From contig CAYUJD010000006.1 in the NCBI GenBank assembly GCA_964444975.1, positions 1 to 64,000 on the forward strand: 64,000 nt of DNA. The letters are read 5' to 3'. The translations under genes were made by a program, and so were the position numbers. Source of the DNA: VBAS01 sp964444975 (GTDB lineage Bacteria > Bacteroidota > Bacteroidia > Chitinophagales > Chitinophagaceae). A model generated the notes under the pieces. It made no database searches. It was not told the DNA's origin and was given only the letters and a program-made list of their open reading frames with translations. How positions within the stretch are numbered: the stretch's first letter is position 1; each line of letters begins with the position of its first letter. Positions 26,075 through 34,134 of this stretch are shown here, piece after piece.

Positions 26075-26629
26075 TTACTGTTTGCTGTTTGCCGGACTCT
26101 GGTAATTGAACCCGCCTTTGTCAAAGCGATGGTGGACAGGCATCGAAAGGGGATCATTGTCCCGGTAGCTATCGGGAGAATATTTTTTTACGATGGCATC
26201 GCAGGCTTCATCAAGCAGCTTAAACACTTCATGATATTCCCGCTCCGGTCCGTACCAGGGATCGGGCACCTCCATGTTTTTGCCGGGATGCAGTTCATTC
26301 AATAATAAATCCGCTTTGCTTTCAATAAAATTGTTTTCAGCTATCCGGCGCATTTCTTCCATCACATCGTCAGCCATGGCATAAATTTTATCGAAGCTGA
26401 TAAAATCGTCTGCTATAAATCTTCTTGCTCTTTGTTGGCTGATATCAATGCCGTGAAGCCTTGCAATTTTTTGCGACAGCGGATGCGGCGGCTCACCGGT
26501 ATGATAGCTGTTGGTGCCGGCGCTTTCTACTGTCCACTTCAATCCAGCCTGCCAGGCTTTTTGCTGCAGTATACCCTCAGCCAGCGGGCTGCGGCAGATA
26601 TTGCCAAGACAAACCATTAAAATTTTCAT
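26075..26629 (-). CDS. Low-molecular-weight protein-tyrosine phosphatase
   Basis: 184 residues. The active-site loop CX5R is at the very N-terminus (VCLGNICRSP, Cys7, Arg13), and the general acid Asp is in VPDPWYG. Family members dephosphorylate protein tyrosine or arginine. The core ends near residue 153. A tail of about 30 residues (beginning SYRDND) is extra, and its start is encoded by an 18-bp palindromic repeat at 26160-26177, so the tail may be an acquired extension. Located directly upstream of hisS. Confidence 0.92.
   Translation of the reverse strand: MKILMVCLGNICRSPLAEGILQQKAWQAGLKWTVESAGTNSYHTGEPPHPLSQKIARLHGIDISQQRARRFIADDFISFDKIYAMADDVMEEMRRIAENNFIESKADLLLNELHPGKNMEVPDPWYGPEREYHEVFKLLDEACDAIVKKYSPDSYRDNDPLSMPVHHRFDKGGFNYQSPANSKQ
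26160..26177. repeat. 18-bp palindromic repeat within the phosphatase gene
   Basis: TCCCGGTAGCTATCGGGA, a near-perfect palindrome translated in frame. A sister copy, TCCCGACGGCTATCGGGA, is inside mnmE. Confidence 0.7.
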
Positions 26630-26652
26630 GCAGCAAATGTCTGCGAAAAAGA

Positions 26653-26680
26653 ATAATTAATAATGAATAATGAATAATTA
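26653..26680. repeat. Intergenic heptamer array AATAATK
   Basis: Four 7-mers AATAATT, AATAATG, AATAATG, AATAATT upstream of the phosphatase and the divergent TonB paralogue. Confidence 0.75.
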
Positions 26681-26746
26681 TTTGTTCAGAAACGATTACT
26701 ATATGGAAATAATTTCTGCTTGCATCTCATTCGCAAAAGTATAGCC

Positions 26747-27553
26747 ATGACTAACAAAGAAATCCTGCAGGCCGATATGCTCGATATTTTGTTTGAGCGT
26801 CGCAACAAACTGTACGGAGCCTACGCATTACGCAAAACATATCCCAGGCGACTGGGTACGGCCACTGCTGCCGCCCTTTCGCTGGTGCTGCTCTTGCTTA
26901 TCATGTCTTTTATCAATAACAATAAAAAAAACAGGAGGGGACCGGTTGAAGACAACAGAACAGTAACATTGACACAAATTGAAATTCCCGAAAAACCCGA
27001 TGAACCCGAACGACCAAGGCATGAAGATCCCCCGCAAACCGCTCAGGCCGACCACCAGCAGATAGTGGTAGTGCCCGATGAACTGGCCGATGAACCCATT
27101 ACCGAACAAATAGATATTCAGAAAGCGCAGGTGGGAAATGAAAACAATTCCGGAAATCCGGATGATGATATTGTAAAACCCGTTACTGAGGAAAATGACA
27201 CCGGAAATACAACTGAAACCGTGCAGGAAAATGAACCAATATTTAGAAAAAGAGAAATTCCTCCCGCATTTCCCGGCGGCGAGGAAGCCTGGGTTTCTTT
27301 TCTCCGTAAATTTTTACAAACACCTGACGATCTGGAACCCGGCCAGCGGGTAGATGTGACGGTCCGGTTTTGGGTAGATATTGATGGCAGTGTGTCAAAA
27401 CCTGAAATTATCAAAAGCGGAGGCAGGGTATTTGATAATGAAGTGCTGAGGGTGCTGAAAAAAATGCCCAAATGGGAGCCAGCCGAGCAGAACGGCCGCA
27501 AAGTGGCGGTATCTTACACGCAATCTTTCACCTTTCTTGGCATGGAGGAATAA
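26747..27553 (+). CDS. TonB-family energy transducer (paralogue 1)
   Basis: About 268 residues from ATG 26747. A cytoplasmic start with MLDILFERRNKLYGAYALRKTYPRRL is almost the same motif as in the TonB at 53654. One membrane segment follows (LSLVLLLLIMSFI), then a Pro/Glu-rich periplasmic spacer and a C-terminal TonB domain (FPGGEEAWVSFLRKFL, VDVTVRFWVDIDGSVSKPEI, KKMPKWEPAEQNGRKVAVSYTQSFTF). It transmits proton-motive force to outer-membrane receptors. No ExbB/ExbD is adjacent; the set at 51328-53594 could serve both copies. Downstream genes form a PstS-like/TPR group. Confidence 0.88.
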   Translation: MTNKEILQADMLDILFERRNKLYGAYALRKTYPRRLGTATAAALSLVLLLLIMSFINNNKKNRRGPVEDNRTVTLTQIEIPEKPDEPERPRHEDPPQTAQADHQQIVVVPDELADEPITEQIDIQKAQVGNENNSGNPDDDIVKPVTEENDTGNTTETVQENEPIFRKREIPPAFPGGEEAWVSFLRKFLQTPDDLEPGQRVDVTVRFWVDIDGSVSKPEIIKSGGRVFDNEVLRVLKKMPKWEPAEQNGRKVAVSYTQSFTFLGMEE

Positions 27554-27668
27554 ACCGTATTTGAAATTTGAAAATTTTACACCGGCACCCCGGGGATTTA
27601 AAAATGAACTTGTCCATTTCAGGGTAAAAATTTTTATCTTGCCGCTTCCGCTAAGGTTTTGATAGTAT

Positions 27669-27887
27669 ATGATGTTTGACGATAAAGAAAGAAATACATC
27701 CGCCCGGCTGCGGTCACTATACGATTATACAATGGGCGTATTGTGGATGGCAGTCGGGATTTTCTTTTTGTTTCAAAAAAAATTCGGTTACGATCTCCAG
27801 TTCAATTCGTTACTGACCGGCATTTTTGGAGTGTCCAGTTTATTGTATGGTTTGTTCAGAATTTACCGGGGGTACAAAATGAAATAA
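27669..27887 (+). CDS. Small two-helix membrane protein
   Basis: 72 residues with two hydrophobic segments (TMGVLWMAVGIFFLFQ and LLTGIFGVSSLLYGLF), a charged N-terminus and a basic C-terminus RIYRGYKMK. The family is not recognised. It sits between the TonB paralogue and the PstS-like lipoprotein, 23 bp before the latter, and may be part of that assembly. Confidence 0.65.
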   Translation: MMFDDKERNTSARLRSLYDYTMGVLWMAVGIFFLFQKKFGYDLQFNSLLTGIFGVSSLLYGLFRIYRGYKMK

Positions 27888-27910
27888 TTAAAAAATTAAA
27901 CAGGAAGGGC

Positions 27911-28831
27911 ATGCTGTGGATTCGCTACCGATGGATATTCGTACCGGCTCTTTTTATTATAACAGGATGCGGGTCGGGAAATGAAACAACCGGTAACAAC
28001 CGGTATGACCGGGGGCACATTGCTATCAGCGCCGACGAATCATTCAAACCCGTTATTGATTCGCAGGTGCAGGTGTACGAAGCAAAATATCCCGATGTAA
28101 AACTGAATGTTCTTTACAAACCGGAGGCTGACTGCATCCGCGACCTGGCTGTTGATTCCGTTAAAATGGTCATCATCACCAGGCGGCTGCACCAGGAGGA
28201 AAAGCAGTTTATTGTGGATTCATTTCAGCTGGCGCCGGAGCAGATGCTGCTGGCTTTTGATGCCATTGCAGTGATAGTGCATCCGGAATCGGATGAATTT
28301 CTTTTTTCCATGAATGAACTGAAAGAAATTCTCACCGGGAAATTTAGGAAAAATTTAATTCCGGTATTTGACGGACTGAAAGCAACCAGCACGGTACGCT
28401 TTATCGTCGATTCCCTGTTGCGTGGCGATTCGCTTACCAGTAAAGCCCTGGCAGCAAAGAGCAGCGAGGAAGTGATTAATTATGTCTCAACACATCAGGA
28501 AGCAATTGGCTTTATCGGCGTTAGCTGGATTGGAAATAAAGATGACGAGAAGCAACTGAGCTTTTTGAAAAAAGTAAAACTGGCCGAACTGGAAAGCACA
28601 GATGAGCCCGGTAAATATGTGCAGCCCGTGCAGGCCAATATTTACAACGGCCGCTACCCGCTTATCAGGGAGCTGGTGGCCATTATTAAAGAAAAACCCA
28701 GGGATGGCCTGGCTCATGGATTCAGAAATTTTATGACCAGTGAAAAAGGACAACTGATTTTCCGCAGGGCTTACCTGGTGCCGGGGTATATGCAGTTTAT
28801 AGTGCGCCCCACCAAACTCCGGGATGAATAA
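27911..28831 (+). CDS. PstS-like substrate-binding lipoprotein
   Basis: 306 residues from ATG 27911, chosen because the lipoprotein signal with lipobox FIITGC begins there. The fold is that of phosphate/PstS-type periplasmic binding proteins: HIAISADESFKPVIDSQVQVYEAKYP, VKMVIITRRL, DAIAVIVHPES, FSMNELKEILTG, AIGFIGVSWIG and a C-terminal GFRNFMTSEKGQLIFRRAYLVPGY. No Pst permease or ATPase genes are near. The surroundings (TonB upstream, TPR downstream) suggest it works with TonB-dependent uptake rather than a classical ABC system. Ligand unknown. Confidence 0.82.
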   Translation: MLWIRYRWIFVPALFIITGCGSGNETTGNNRYDRGHIAISADESFKPVIDSQVQVYEAKYPDVKLNVLYKPEADCIRDLAVDSVKMVIITRRLHQEEKQFIVDSFQLAPEQMLLAFDAIAVIVHPESDEFLFSMNELKEILTGKFRKNLIPVFDGLKATSTVRFIVDSLLRGDSLTSKALAAKSSEEVINYVSTHQEAIGFIGVSWIGNKDDEKQLSFLKKVKLAELESTDEPGKYVQPVQANIYNGRYPLIRELVAIIKEKPRDGLAHGFRNFMTSEKGQLIFRRAYLVPGYMQFIVRPTKLRDE

Positions 28832-28867
28832 TTGGCTATATTTATAACCTTATAAAGTGAAACGAAA

Positions 28868-30601
28868 ATGAAGAAGACCTTTCTTGCTGTAAGTACAGCA
28901 ATGATGCTGGCCGTTTCCCCGGCCGGCGCTCAAACCGTCCAGGAGGGGATCAATCACCTGTATGCCGACCGTTTTCAAAATGCTGTGGCTACCTTTAAAA
29001 AAATTCTGGATGTAAACCCCAATGTGATTGAAGCCATATACTGGCTGGGACAAACTTACCTGGATATGGATGACAATGATGCTGCCCGCCAGCTATACGA
29101 TAAAGCCCTGCAGACAAACGGCAATGCGCCGCTGCTGATGGTGGGTAAGGGACATGTGCTGCTGCTGGATAAAAAAACCAGTGAAGCCCGCCAGCAGTTT
29201 GAAACAGCAATGACAATAAGCCGTACAAAAAAGGGTGACGACCCTGTCGTATTGAATGCCATCGGCCGTGCCAATGTGGATGCAAGAGAAGGTAATCTTG
29301 ATTATGCCGTACAGGTGCTTGAAAAAGCTTTTGAACGGGATCCTAAAAACGCGGATATAGCGCTGAACCTGGGCAATGCCTATCGTAAAAAAGATCCCGG
29401 CCAGGGTGGTGGAAAAGCCTATGAAATGTACCAGATGGCCATAAAGCTGAATCCCAATTTTGCCTACCCGCATGTGCGTATTGCCAAGCTGTTTGAAACA
29501 CAGAAAAACTGGGATCTGGTGCTGGAAAACCTGAACAAAGCGGTAAAGGCTGATCCTTCATTCAGCCTTGCCTATTATGAATTTTTCTATTACTATTTCT
29601 TCAATAATAAGCTGGATGATGCCACTTCGTATTTTAATAAATATGTAGGCACCCGTGCCGGTGAGGATAAAACAGATGATGATTACCTGCAATCGCAGCT
29701 GTGCTGGGCCAAGAAAGATTATGACTGTGCCATAGCCAAAGCAGAAAGTGTGAAGGCTGCCATGGGTGCAAAAGTGAAACCAAGAGCTTACAAGCAACTG
29801 GCCTACTCCTATCTTGGCAAAGGCGATTTTGCCAAAGCCAAAGTAAACGTGGATGCTTTTTTTGAGCGGGAAAAAGAAGGGTTCTCTCTCCAGGATCATA
29901 TCCTGAAAGCCGATATCTATTCAGGCTTCGGCGCCTCCTGCGAGGAGATGTATGGCTTGTATATGATCGGTGCAGCTGCAGATTCGGTGCTCTCATCGAA
30001 AATAGAATTTATGAACAAGGCTGTTGAGTATTTTAAATCGAAAAAATGCACAAAACAACAAGCTGATATGAGCTGGGCTATTTATAATACAAGGCCCAAT
30101 CCGAATCCGGCGGGGCTGGTAAACCTGGGAATTCTCTATTCACAGGCAGGCGATCTTTTGAAAGCCGATAGCCTCTTTGCTAATTATATAGCTGCATTTC
30201 CTGACAGTATTTATGGTTATTACTGGAGAGCCAGGGTGAGTTATATGATTGATACTACCATGACCGTTGAGCCTTATATTACAAACCTGTTAACCTGTAA
30301 TGAAAAAACCATTGATATAGCTTCGCTGGACAAAACGAGATATAAATCAATGGGAACAAATGCAGCCCTGGTGCTTACCGGTTACTGGAATAACATCAGG
30401 AGCAGCCGCGACACGGCGTATAATTACCTTTTAAAAGGTTGGGATATTGATAGCACTAATGAACAGTTGAGAAGAATCAAAGAAATTTTTGACAAACAGC
30501 CTGCCTCAAAGGGGAATCAGCCCAAGCAACCCGCAAAGACGGGAACAAAACCTTCCGCCTCTGTGCGCATGCCCATGAACAAGGATTCCATTGAGATTTG
30601 A
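28868..30601 (+). CDS. Periplasmic tetratricopeptide-repeat protein
   Basis: 577 residues: signal peptide to AGAQ, then many TPR-like helix pairs. The clearest are 26-95 (FQNAVATFKKILDVNPNVIEAIYWLG), 145-235 (DYAVQVLEKAFERDPKNADIALNLGNAY, MYQMAIKLNPNFAYPHVRIAKLF) and 410-440. A low-complexity Lys/Pro/Gln tail ends the protein. It is probably a scaffold for protein contacts in the envelope. It follows the PstS-like gene by 36 bp, and a terminator closes the group. Confidence 0.82.
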   Translation: MKKTFLAVSTAMMLAVSPAGAQTVQEGINHLYADRFQNAVATFKKILDVNPNVIEAIYWLGQTYLDMDDNDAARQLYDKALQTNGNAPLLMVGKGHVLLLDKKTSEARQQFETAMTISRTKKGDDPVVLNAIGRANVDAREGNLDYAVQVLEKAFERDPKNADIALNLGNAYRKKDPGQGGGKAYEMYQMAIKLNPNFAYPHVRIAKLFETQKNWDLVLENLNKAVKADPSFSLAYYEFFYYYFFNNKLDDATSYFNKYVGTRAGEDKTDDDYLQSQLCWAKKDYDCAIAKAESVKAAMGAKVKPRAYKQLAYSYLGKGDFAKAKVNVDAFFEREKEGFSLQDHILKADIYSGFGASCEEMYGLYMIGAAADSVLSSKIEFMNKAVEYFKSKKCTKQQADMSWAIYNTRPNPNPAGLVNLGILYSQAGDLLKADSLFANYIAAFPDSIYGYYWRARVSYMIDTTMTVEPYITNLLTCNEKTIDIASLDKTRYKSMGTNAALVLTGYWNNIRSSRDTAYNYLLKGWDIDSTNEQLRRIKEIFDKQPASKGNQPKQPAKTGTKPSASVRMPMNKDSIEI

Positions 30602-30634
30602 TTTTTCGTTTAGGTTTTCTTCATTATAGCAAAG

Positions 30635-30668
30635 TCCTTTCCGCCAAAAACGGGAGGGATTTTTTTTT
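30635..30668 (+). terminator. Terminator after the TPR gene
   Basis: Stem TCCTTTCCG / CGGGAGGGA (two G-T wobbles), 7-nt loop, then nine T. Confidence 0.75.
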
Positions 30669-30680
30669 GGCTAAGAGCAA

Positions 30681-30747
30681 AAGGAGAAAAGGAGTAAAGA
30701 AGATATTGGAAAGAATCCTGCTTCTCTTTTACTCCTTCCTCTCTTTT
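30681..30747. repeat. Imperfect inverted repeat upstream of nuoA
   Basis: Left arm about 30681-30702 (AAGGAGAAAAGGAGTAAAG) and right arm 30721-30747 are imperfect reverse complements of about 24 nt made of 7/8-nt purine units. They could fold as a long hairpin in the gap before the nuo operon. Confidence 0.55.
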
Positions 30748-30792
30748 AATTTCTTAGTCCAGAATTATTCTCGAAAATTGATTGCGTCGGCT

Positions 30793-30800
30793 TATTTTTG
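30793..30800 (+). promoter_or_regulatory. Candidate -7 box of the nuo operon
   Basis: TATTTTTG, a perfect TAnnTTTG, lies 21 bp before the nuoA ATG at 30822. The -33 position has no clear TTG. Confidence 0.45.
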
Positions 30801-30821
30801 CCGTCCAGATCAGCACCTATG

Positions 30822-31229
30822 CTTCATCTACTCCAGGCCGATTTGAATCAGGTAGTGAATGACGTAACGAATTCCGGCAGCTATATCCCGGTAGCCATCC
30901 AGGTTCTCCTGGTGGTGGGACTTATAGCAACCATGCTTGCTATTACACACTGGCTGGGGCCTAAAAGAAAAACAGCTGACAAGCTCCAGGTTTTTACTAG
31001 CGGTATTGCATCGCATGGCGAGGCCCGCCAGCCGATGGCCGTCAAGTATTTCCTGGTAGCAATTCTGTTTGTGTTGTTCGATGTGGAAGTGATTTTCTTT
31101 TACCCGTATGCCGTCAATTTTAAGTTCCTGGGCTGGCCCGGCTTCTGGGCGGTGATGATGTTTGTGGCGTTCTTCCTGTGCGGATTTATTTATATACTGA
31201 AGAAAGGTGCGCTGAAGTGGGAAGATTAA
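30822..31229 (+). CDS. nuoA: NADH-quinone oxidoreductase subunit A
   Basis: 135 residues, three membrane helices. The conserved loop KRKTADKLQVFTSGIA (with a Ser where most have Cys-Gly) and FDVEVIFFYPYAVNF identify NuoA/ND3, part of the membrane arm next to the quinone channel. ATG 30822 is chosen over 30798 because the latter overlaps the -7 box. First gene of a complete 14-subunit set on the plus strand. Confidence 0.94.
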   Translation, partial: LHLLQADLNQVVNDVTNSGSYIPVAIQVLLVVGLIATMLAITHWLGPKRKTADKLQVFTSGIASHGEARQPMAVKYFLVAILFVLFDVEVIFFYPYAVNFKFLGWPGFWAVMMFVAFFLCGFIYILKKGALKWED

Positions 31230-31230
31230 A

Positions 31231-31365
31231 ACCCCCGCCCCCTATAGGGGGAACTTAGGTTGAAGTCTTCTCAGTCGATTGAAATAGTTCTTAGCTAAAA
31301 ATTTTTTATCAAAAGAAAATTCTGAAATAATCAGGATTTCAAAACACCCTTTAGGGGTTGGGGGT
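31231..31365. repeat. REPIN-like pair of G+C-rich palindromes between nuoA and nuoB
   Basis: Arm 1 (31231-31259) and arm 2 (31345-31365) are in inverted orientation. Each has a core CCCCTAWAGGGG plus a flanking C-block or G-block. They are separated by about 85 bp of A+T-rich sequence with no gene. Arm 2 ends four bases before the nuoB ATG. Confidence 0.75.
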
Positions 31366-31369
31366 AATT

Positions 31370-31954
31370 ATGCCTCGTCCGGTATCATATAATGTAAATG
31401 TAAAGCCGCTGGAAAGGGATATCTCCCTTGCCGATATGCCCGGTGGCCACATGGGTGAGGGCTTCTTTGCCACTTCGCTGGATAAAGTAGTGGGTTTGGC
31501 AAGAAAAAATTCCATCTGGCCCCTGCCGTTTGCTACTTCCTGCTGCGGTATCGAATTCATGGCCACCATGGGTTCGCATTACGACCTGGCAAGGTTTGGA
31601 AGCGAACGGGTAGGTTTTTCTCCAAGACAATGTGATTTGCTGATGGTGATGGGCACCATTGCCAAAAAAATGGGACCCGTGGTAAAGCAGGTGTATCTAC
31701 AAATGGCAGAACCCCGCTGGGTGATGGCTGTTGGCGCCTGTGCCTGCTCAGGCGGAATCTTTGATACCTATTCGGTACTCCAGGGTATTGACCAGGTGGT
31801 GCCGGTGGATGTGTACGTGCCCGGTTGCCCGCCACGGCCCGAAGCAATTATTGACGGAGTGATGCGTATCCAGGATTTGGTGGGTAAAGAAAGTTTGAGA
31901 AGAAGAAATGGTGAACGGTACAAAATGTTGCTTGAGGGTTATGGAATTCAATAA
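31370..31954 (+). CDS. nuoB: NADH-quinone oxidoreductase subunit B
   Basis: 194 residues from ATG 31370 (an upstream TTG lies inside the repeat). It holds the ligands of cluster N2, the last electron donor to quinone: tandem cysteines in FATSCCGIEFM, then the Cys of VGACACSGGIF, and Cys in VPGCPPRPEAIIDG. A peripheral-arm subunit packed on NuoD. Confidence 0.97.
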   Translation: MPRPVSYNVNVKPLERDISLADMPGGHMGEGFFATSLDKVVGLARKNSIWPLPFATSCCGIEFMATMGSHYDLARFGSERVGFSPRQCDLLMVMGTIAKKMGPVVKQVYLQMAEPRWVMAVGACACSGGIFDTYSVLQGIDQVVPVDVYVPGCPPRPEAIIDGVMRIQDLVGKESLRRRNGERYKMLLEGYGIQ

Positions 31955-32025
31955 GAATTGTTGAATTGTTATATGGTTAAATTGTTAGCCATTGGGCAAT
32001 GCAACAATTAAGCAATTTATCAATG
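31955..32025. repeat. Inverted octamer array between nuoB and nuoC
   Basis: Four 8-mers of the GAATTGTT type are followed, after an AGCCATTG centre, by three or four 8-mers of the complementary AACAATTA/AGCAATTT type. The array fills the whole gap, and the upstream start of the nuoC frame (MQQLSNLS) is made of it. Confidence 0.75.
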
Positions 32026-32526
32026 TTGACAACCGACAGGATAAAAGAAAAACTAATAACAAAATTCGGCGAGCAGGTTTCAGGCTTTGCCGAACCGTAC
32101 GGCATGCTCACCTTTGAAGCACCCAAAGAAATCAATCTGAAGGTGCTTAATTTTTTATATGATGATGAAGAACTGAAGTTTCGTTTTCTTACCGACCTGC
32201 AGGCGGTGCATTATCCCGACCGGAAAGGAAGAGAACTGGCAGTAGTGTACCATTTGCACAACTTAACCGACAATATCCGTATCCGCTTCAAAGTGTTTAC
32301 TGATATTAATAAGCCGGATGTGTACACGGCCACGGGTTTGTTTTCCGGCGCCAACTGGATGGAAAGAGAGACATACGATTTTTTCGGGGTGAATTTCGTC
32401 GGTCATCCCAACCTGAAGCGGATACTGAATGTGGAAGAAATGGATTATTTCCCGATGCGCAAAGAATTCCCGTTGGAGGACCAGACCCGCAGAGACAAAG
32501 ACGATGAGATGTTTGGAAGAGGATAG
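32023..32526 (+). CDS. nuoC: NADH-quinone oxidoreductase subunit C
   Basis: 167 residues from ATG 32023, which follows the octamer repeat. The 30-kDa subunit pattern is clear: FLTDLQAVHYPDRKGRELAVVYHLHNL, TATGLFSGANWMERETYDFFGVNFVGHPNLKRIL and a C-terminal FPMRKEFPLEDQTRRDKDDEMFGR. It is a separate gene from nuoD. The final codons recur 100 bp further on as a degenerate direct repeat around an inserted element. Confidence 0.95.
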   Translation: MLTTDRIKEKLITKFGEQVSGFAEPYGMLTFEAPKEINLKVLNFLYDDEELKFRFLTDLQAVHYPDRKGRELAVVYHLHNLTDNIRIRFKVFTDINKPDVYTATGLFSGANWMERETYDFFGVNFVGHPNLKRILNVEEMDYFPMRKEFPLEDQTRRDKDDEMFGRG

Positions 32527-32620
32527 CTTAGTGCTGAGTAAAATAGAATTACTGAAGCCCGGCCCCCCTCTCCAAAGAAGAGGGACCGAGGGTGAGGCCA
32601 ACGATGAAATGTTTGGACGA
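32500..32620. repeat. Inserted G+C-rich element flanked by a direct repeat of the nuoC end
   Basis: About 20 bp at the end of nuoC (starting 32501, CGATGAGATGTTTGGA) recurs at 32601-32620 (CGATGAAATGTTTGGA). Between them are about 80 bp holding CGGCCCCCCTCTCC and AGAGGGACCGAGGGTGAGGC, an imperfect palindrome of the same family as 45609-45655. The second copy still encodes NDEMFGR plus stop. Confidence 0.7.
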
Positions 32621-32622
32621 TA

Positions 32623-32702
32623 AATTGAAAATTTGAAAATGCTCAATAAGAAAAGGTTGATTTAATCATCAAATTTTCAAAGTATGTAATTTTCAAATTG
32701 AC
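32623..32702. repeat. Inverted octamer array between nuoC and nuoD
   Basis: Ten consecutive 8-mers: AATTGAAA/ATTTGAAA-type units on the left and AAATTTTC/TAATTTTC-type units on the right, so the array is also an imperfect inverted repeat. Confidence 0.7.
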
Positions 32703-32705
32703 TTC

Positions 32706-33932
32706 ATGACAGCTCACGAACACATACGACTGCCGGAAGGCTCCATTGAAAAAACTACCACTACACTGAACCTGGGCCCCACACACCCGGCCACTCACGG
32801 AGTGTTTCAGAATATTCTTGAACTCGATGGCGAACGCATTGTTTCTGCTGAACAAACCGTGGGCTATATTCACCGTGCCTTTGAAAAATTGGCCGAACGC
32901 CGGCCGCTGTACCAGGTAACTCCGCTTACCGACCGCCTCAATTATTGTTCGGCCCCAATCAACAACATGGGCTGGCACCTCACCTGCGAAAAACTGCTGG
33001 GCATTAAAACTCCCAAACGGGTGGATTACCTGCGGGTCATTATCATGGAGCTGGCCCGCATTGCCGACCACCTTATTTGTAATTCCATTGTGGGTGTTGA
33101 CACCGGCGCCTACACCGGTTTCCTGTACGTAATGCAATACCGTGAACTGATTTATGAAATATGGGAAGAGGTTTGCGGCTCACGCCTCACCACCAATATC
33201 GGCCGCATCGGCGGCTTCGAAAGAAATTTCAACGACATCGCATTTCAGAAGCTGGAAAAATTTCTGAAGGAATATCACGGGGTGCTGCAGGAATTTATCA
33301 ACCTGTTTGAGCGCAACCGCATTTTTATGGAGCGTACACAAGGTACCGGCGCCATCAGCGCTGAACGGGCATTAAACTACAGTTTCACCGGGCCCAACCT
33401 GCGTGCCGCAGGAGTAGATTACGATGTACGGGTGCATACACCGTACAGCAGTTATGAAGATTTTCAGTTCAATATACCGGTAGGCACCACCGGCGACAAC
33501 TATGACCGCTGGCAGGTGCGTAATGCCGAAATGTGGGAATCGCTGCGTATTATTGAACAGGCTTACCAAAAGGTGCAGGAGTTTAAAGGCGCCGAAGCCG
33601 ACGTGTATCATGCCGATGTACCGGAATATTATCTGCCGGAAAAAGATGATGTGTACACAAAGATGGAAGCGCTAATCTGGCATTTCAAAATTGTGATGGG
33701 TGAAACCAAAATTCCTGTTGGCGAGGTGTACCATTGTGTGGAAGGCGCCAACGGGGAACTTGGATTTTATTTAATCAGCGATGGCGGCCGCACACCGTAC
33801 CGTTTGCATTTCCGCCGGCCCTGTTTTATTTATTACCAGGCTTTCGAAGAACTGACAAAGGGAAGCATGCTGAGCGATGCCATTGTCACCCTGAGCAGTT
33901 TAAATCTGATTGCGGGAGAAATGGATGCATAA
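32706..33932 (+). CDS. nuoD: NADH-quinone oxidoreductase subunit D
   Basis: The 408-residue 49-kDa-type subunit that forms the quinone-binding site with NuoB. It has NLGPTHPATHGVFQNILELDGERI, the redox-active region YIHRAFEKLAERR, LFERNRIFMERTQGTGAIS, and the C-terminal MSDAIVTLSSLNLIAGEMDA-like end (here LSDAIVTL...). Full length, not fused to NuoC. Confidence 0.97.
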   Translation: MTAHEHIRLPEGSIEKTTTTLNLGPTHPATHGVFQNILELDGERIVSAEQTVGYIHRAFEKLAERRPLYQVTPLTDRLNYCSAPINNMGWHLTCEKLLGIKTPKRVDYLRVIIMELARIADHLICNSIVGVDTGAYTGFLYVMQYRELIYEIWEEVCGSRLTTNIGRIGGFERNFNDIAFQKLEKFLKEYHGVLQEFINLFERNRIFMERTQGTGAISAERALNYSFTGPNLRAAGVDYDVRVHTPYSSYEDFQFNIPVGTTGDNYDRWQVRNAEMWESLRIIEQAYQKVQEFKGAEADVYHADVPEYYLPEKDDVYTKMEALIWHFKIVMGETKIPVGEVYHCVEGANGELGFYLISDGGRTPYRLHFRRPCFIYYQAFEELTKGSMLSDAIVTLSSLNLIAGEMDA

Positions 33933-33933
33933 A

Positions 33934-33963
33934 CCCCCTGCCCCCCTGAAGGGGGGACTTAGG
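33934..33963. repeat. G+C-rich palindrome after nuoD
   Basis: CCCCCTGCCCCCCTGAAGGG and on to GGGACTTAGG. Single arm of the family seen in pairs at nuoA/B, nuoJ/K and nuoK/L. The rest of the nuoD-nuoE gap has no gene but contains the copy at 34051-34071. Confidence 0.7.
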
Positions 33964-34050
33964 CTGAAACAACCTGTACAGGTTTGAAAGTTCTTTACGT
34001 TTGTATTTTTATTATTGTGTTACCAGCAGAAGTAAATCTATTGAGCTTCC

Positions 34051-34071
34051 GTTGCGTCGCACTCTTGTACT
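34051..34071. repeat. 21-bp dispersed repeat, copy 1
   Basis: GTTGCGTCGCACTCTTGTAC plus one T. Its exact reverse complement is at 40450-40470, so the two copies bracket nuoE to nuoH in inverted orientation. Confidence 0.7.
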
Positions 34072-34134
34072 ATAAGTTCACTATTCGGCAATAAAAAAAT
34101 TAAGTACACGCCGCTTCAGGCAGACACAGTGTTT

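Noticed and set aside
30883..30905. TATCCCGGTAGCCATCC in nuoA looks like the 18-bp palindrome family
   Set aside because: It lacks the second half of the palindrome and encodes YIPVAIQ, a normal conserved NuoA segment.
31955..32702. Tandem arrays near nuoC as a small CRISPR
   Set aside because: Units are 8 nt, degenerate and without spacers. No cas gene is present.
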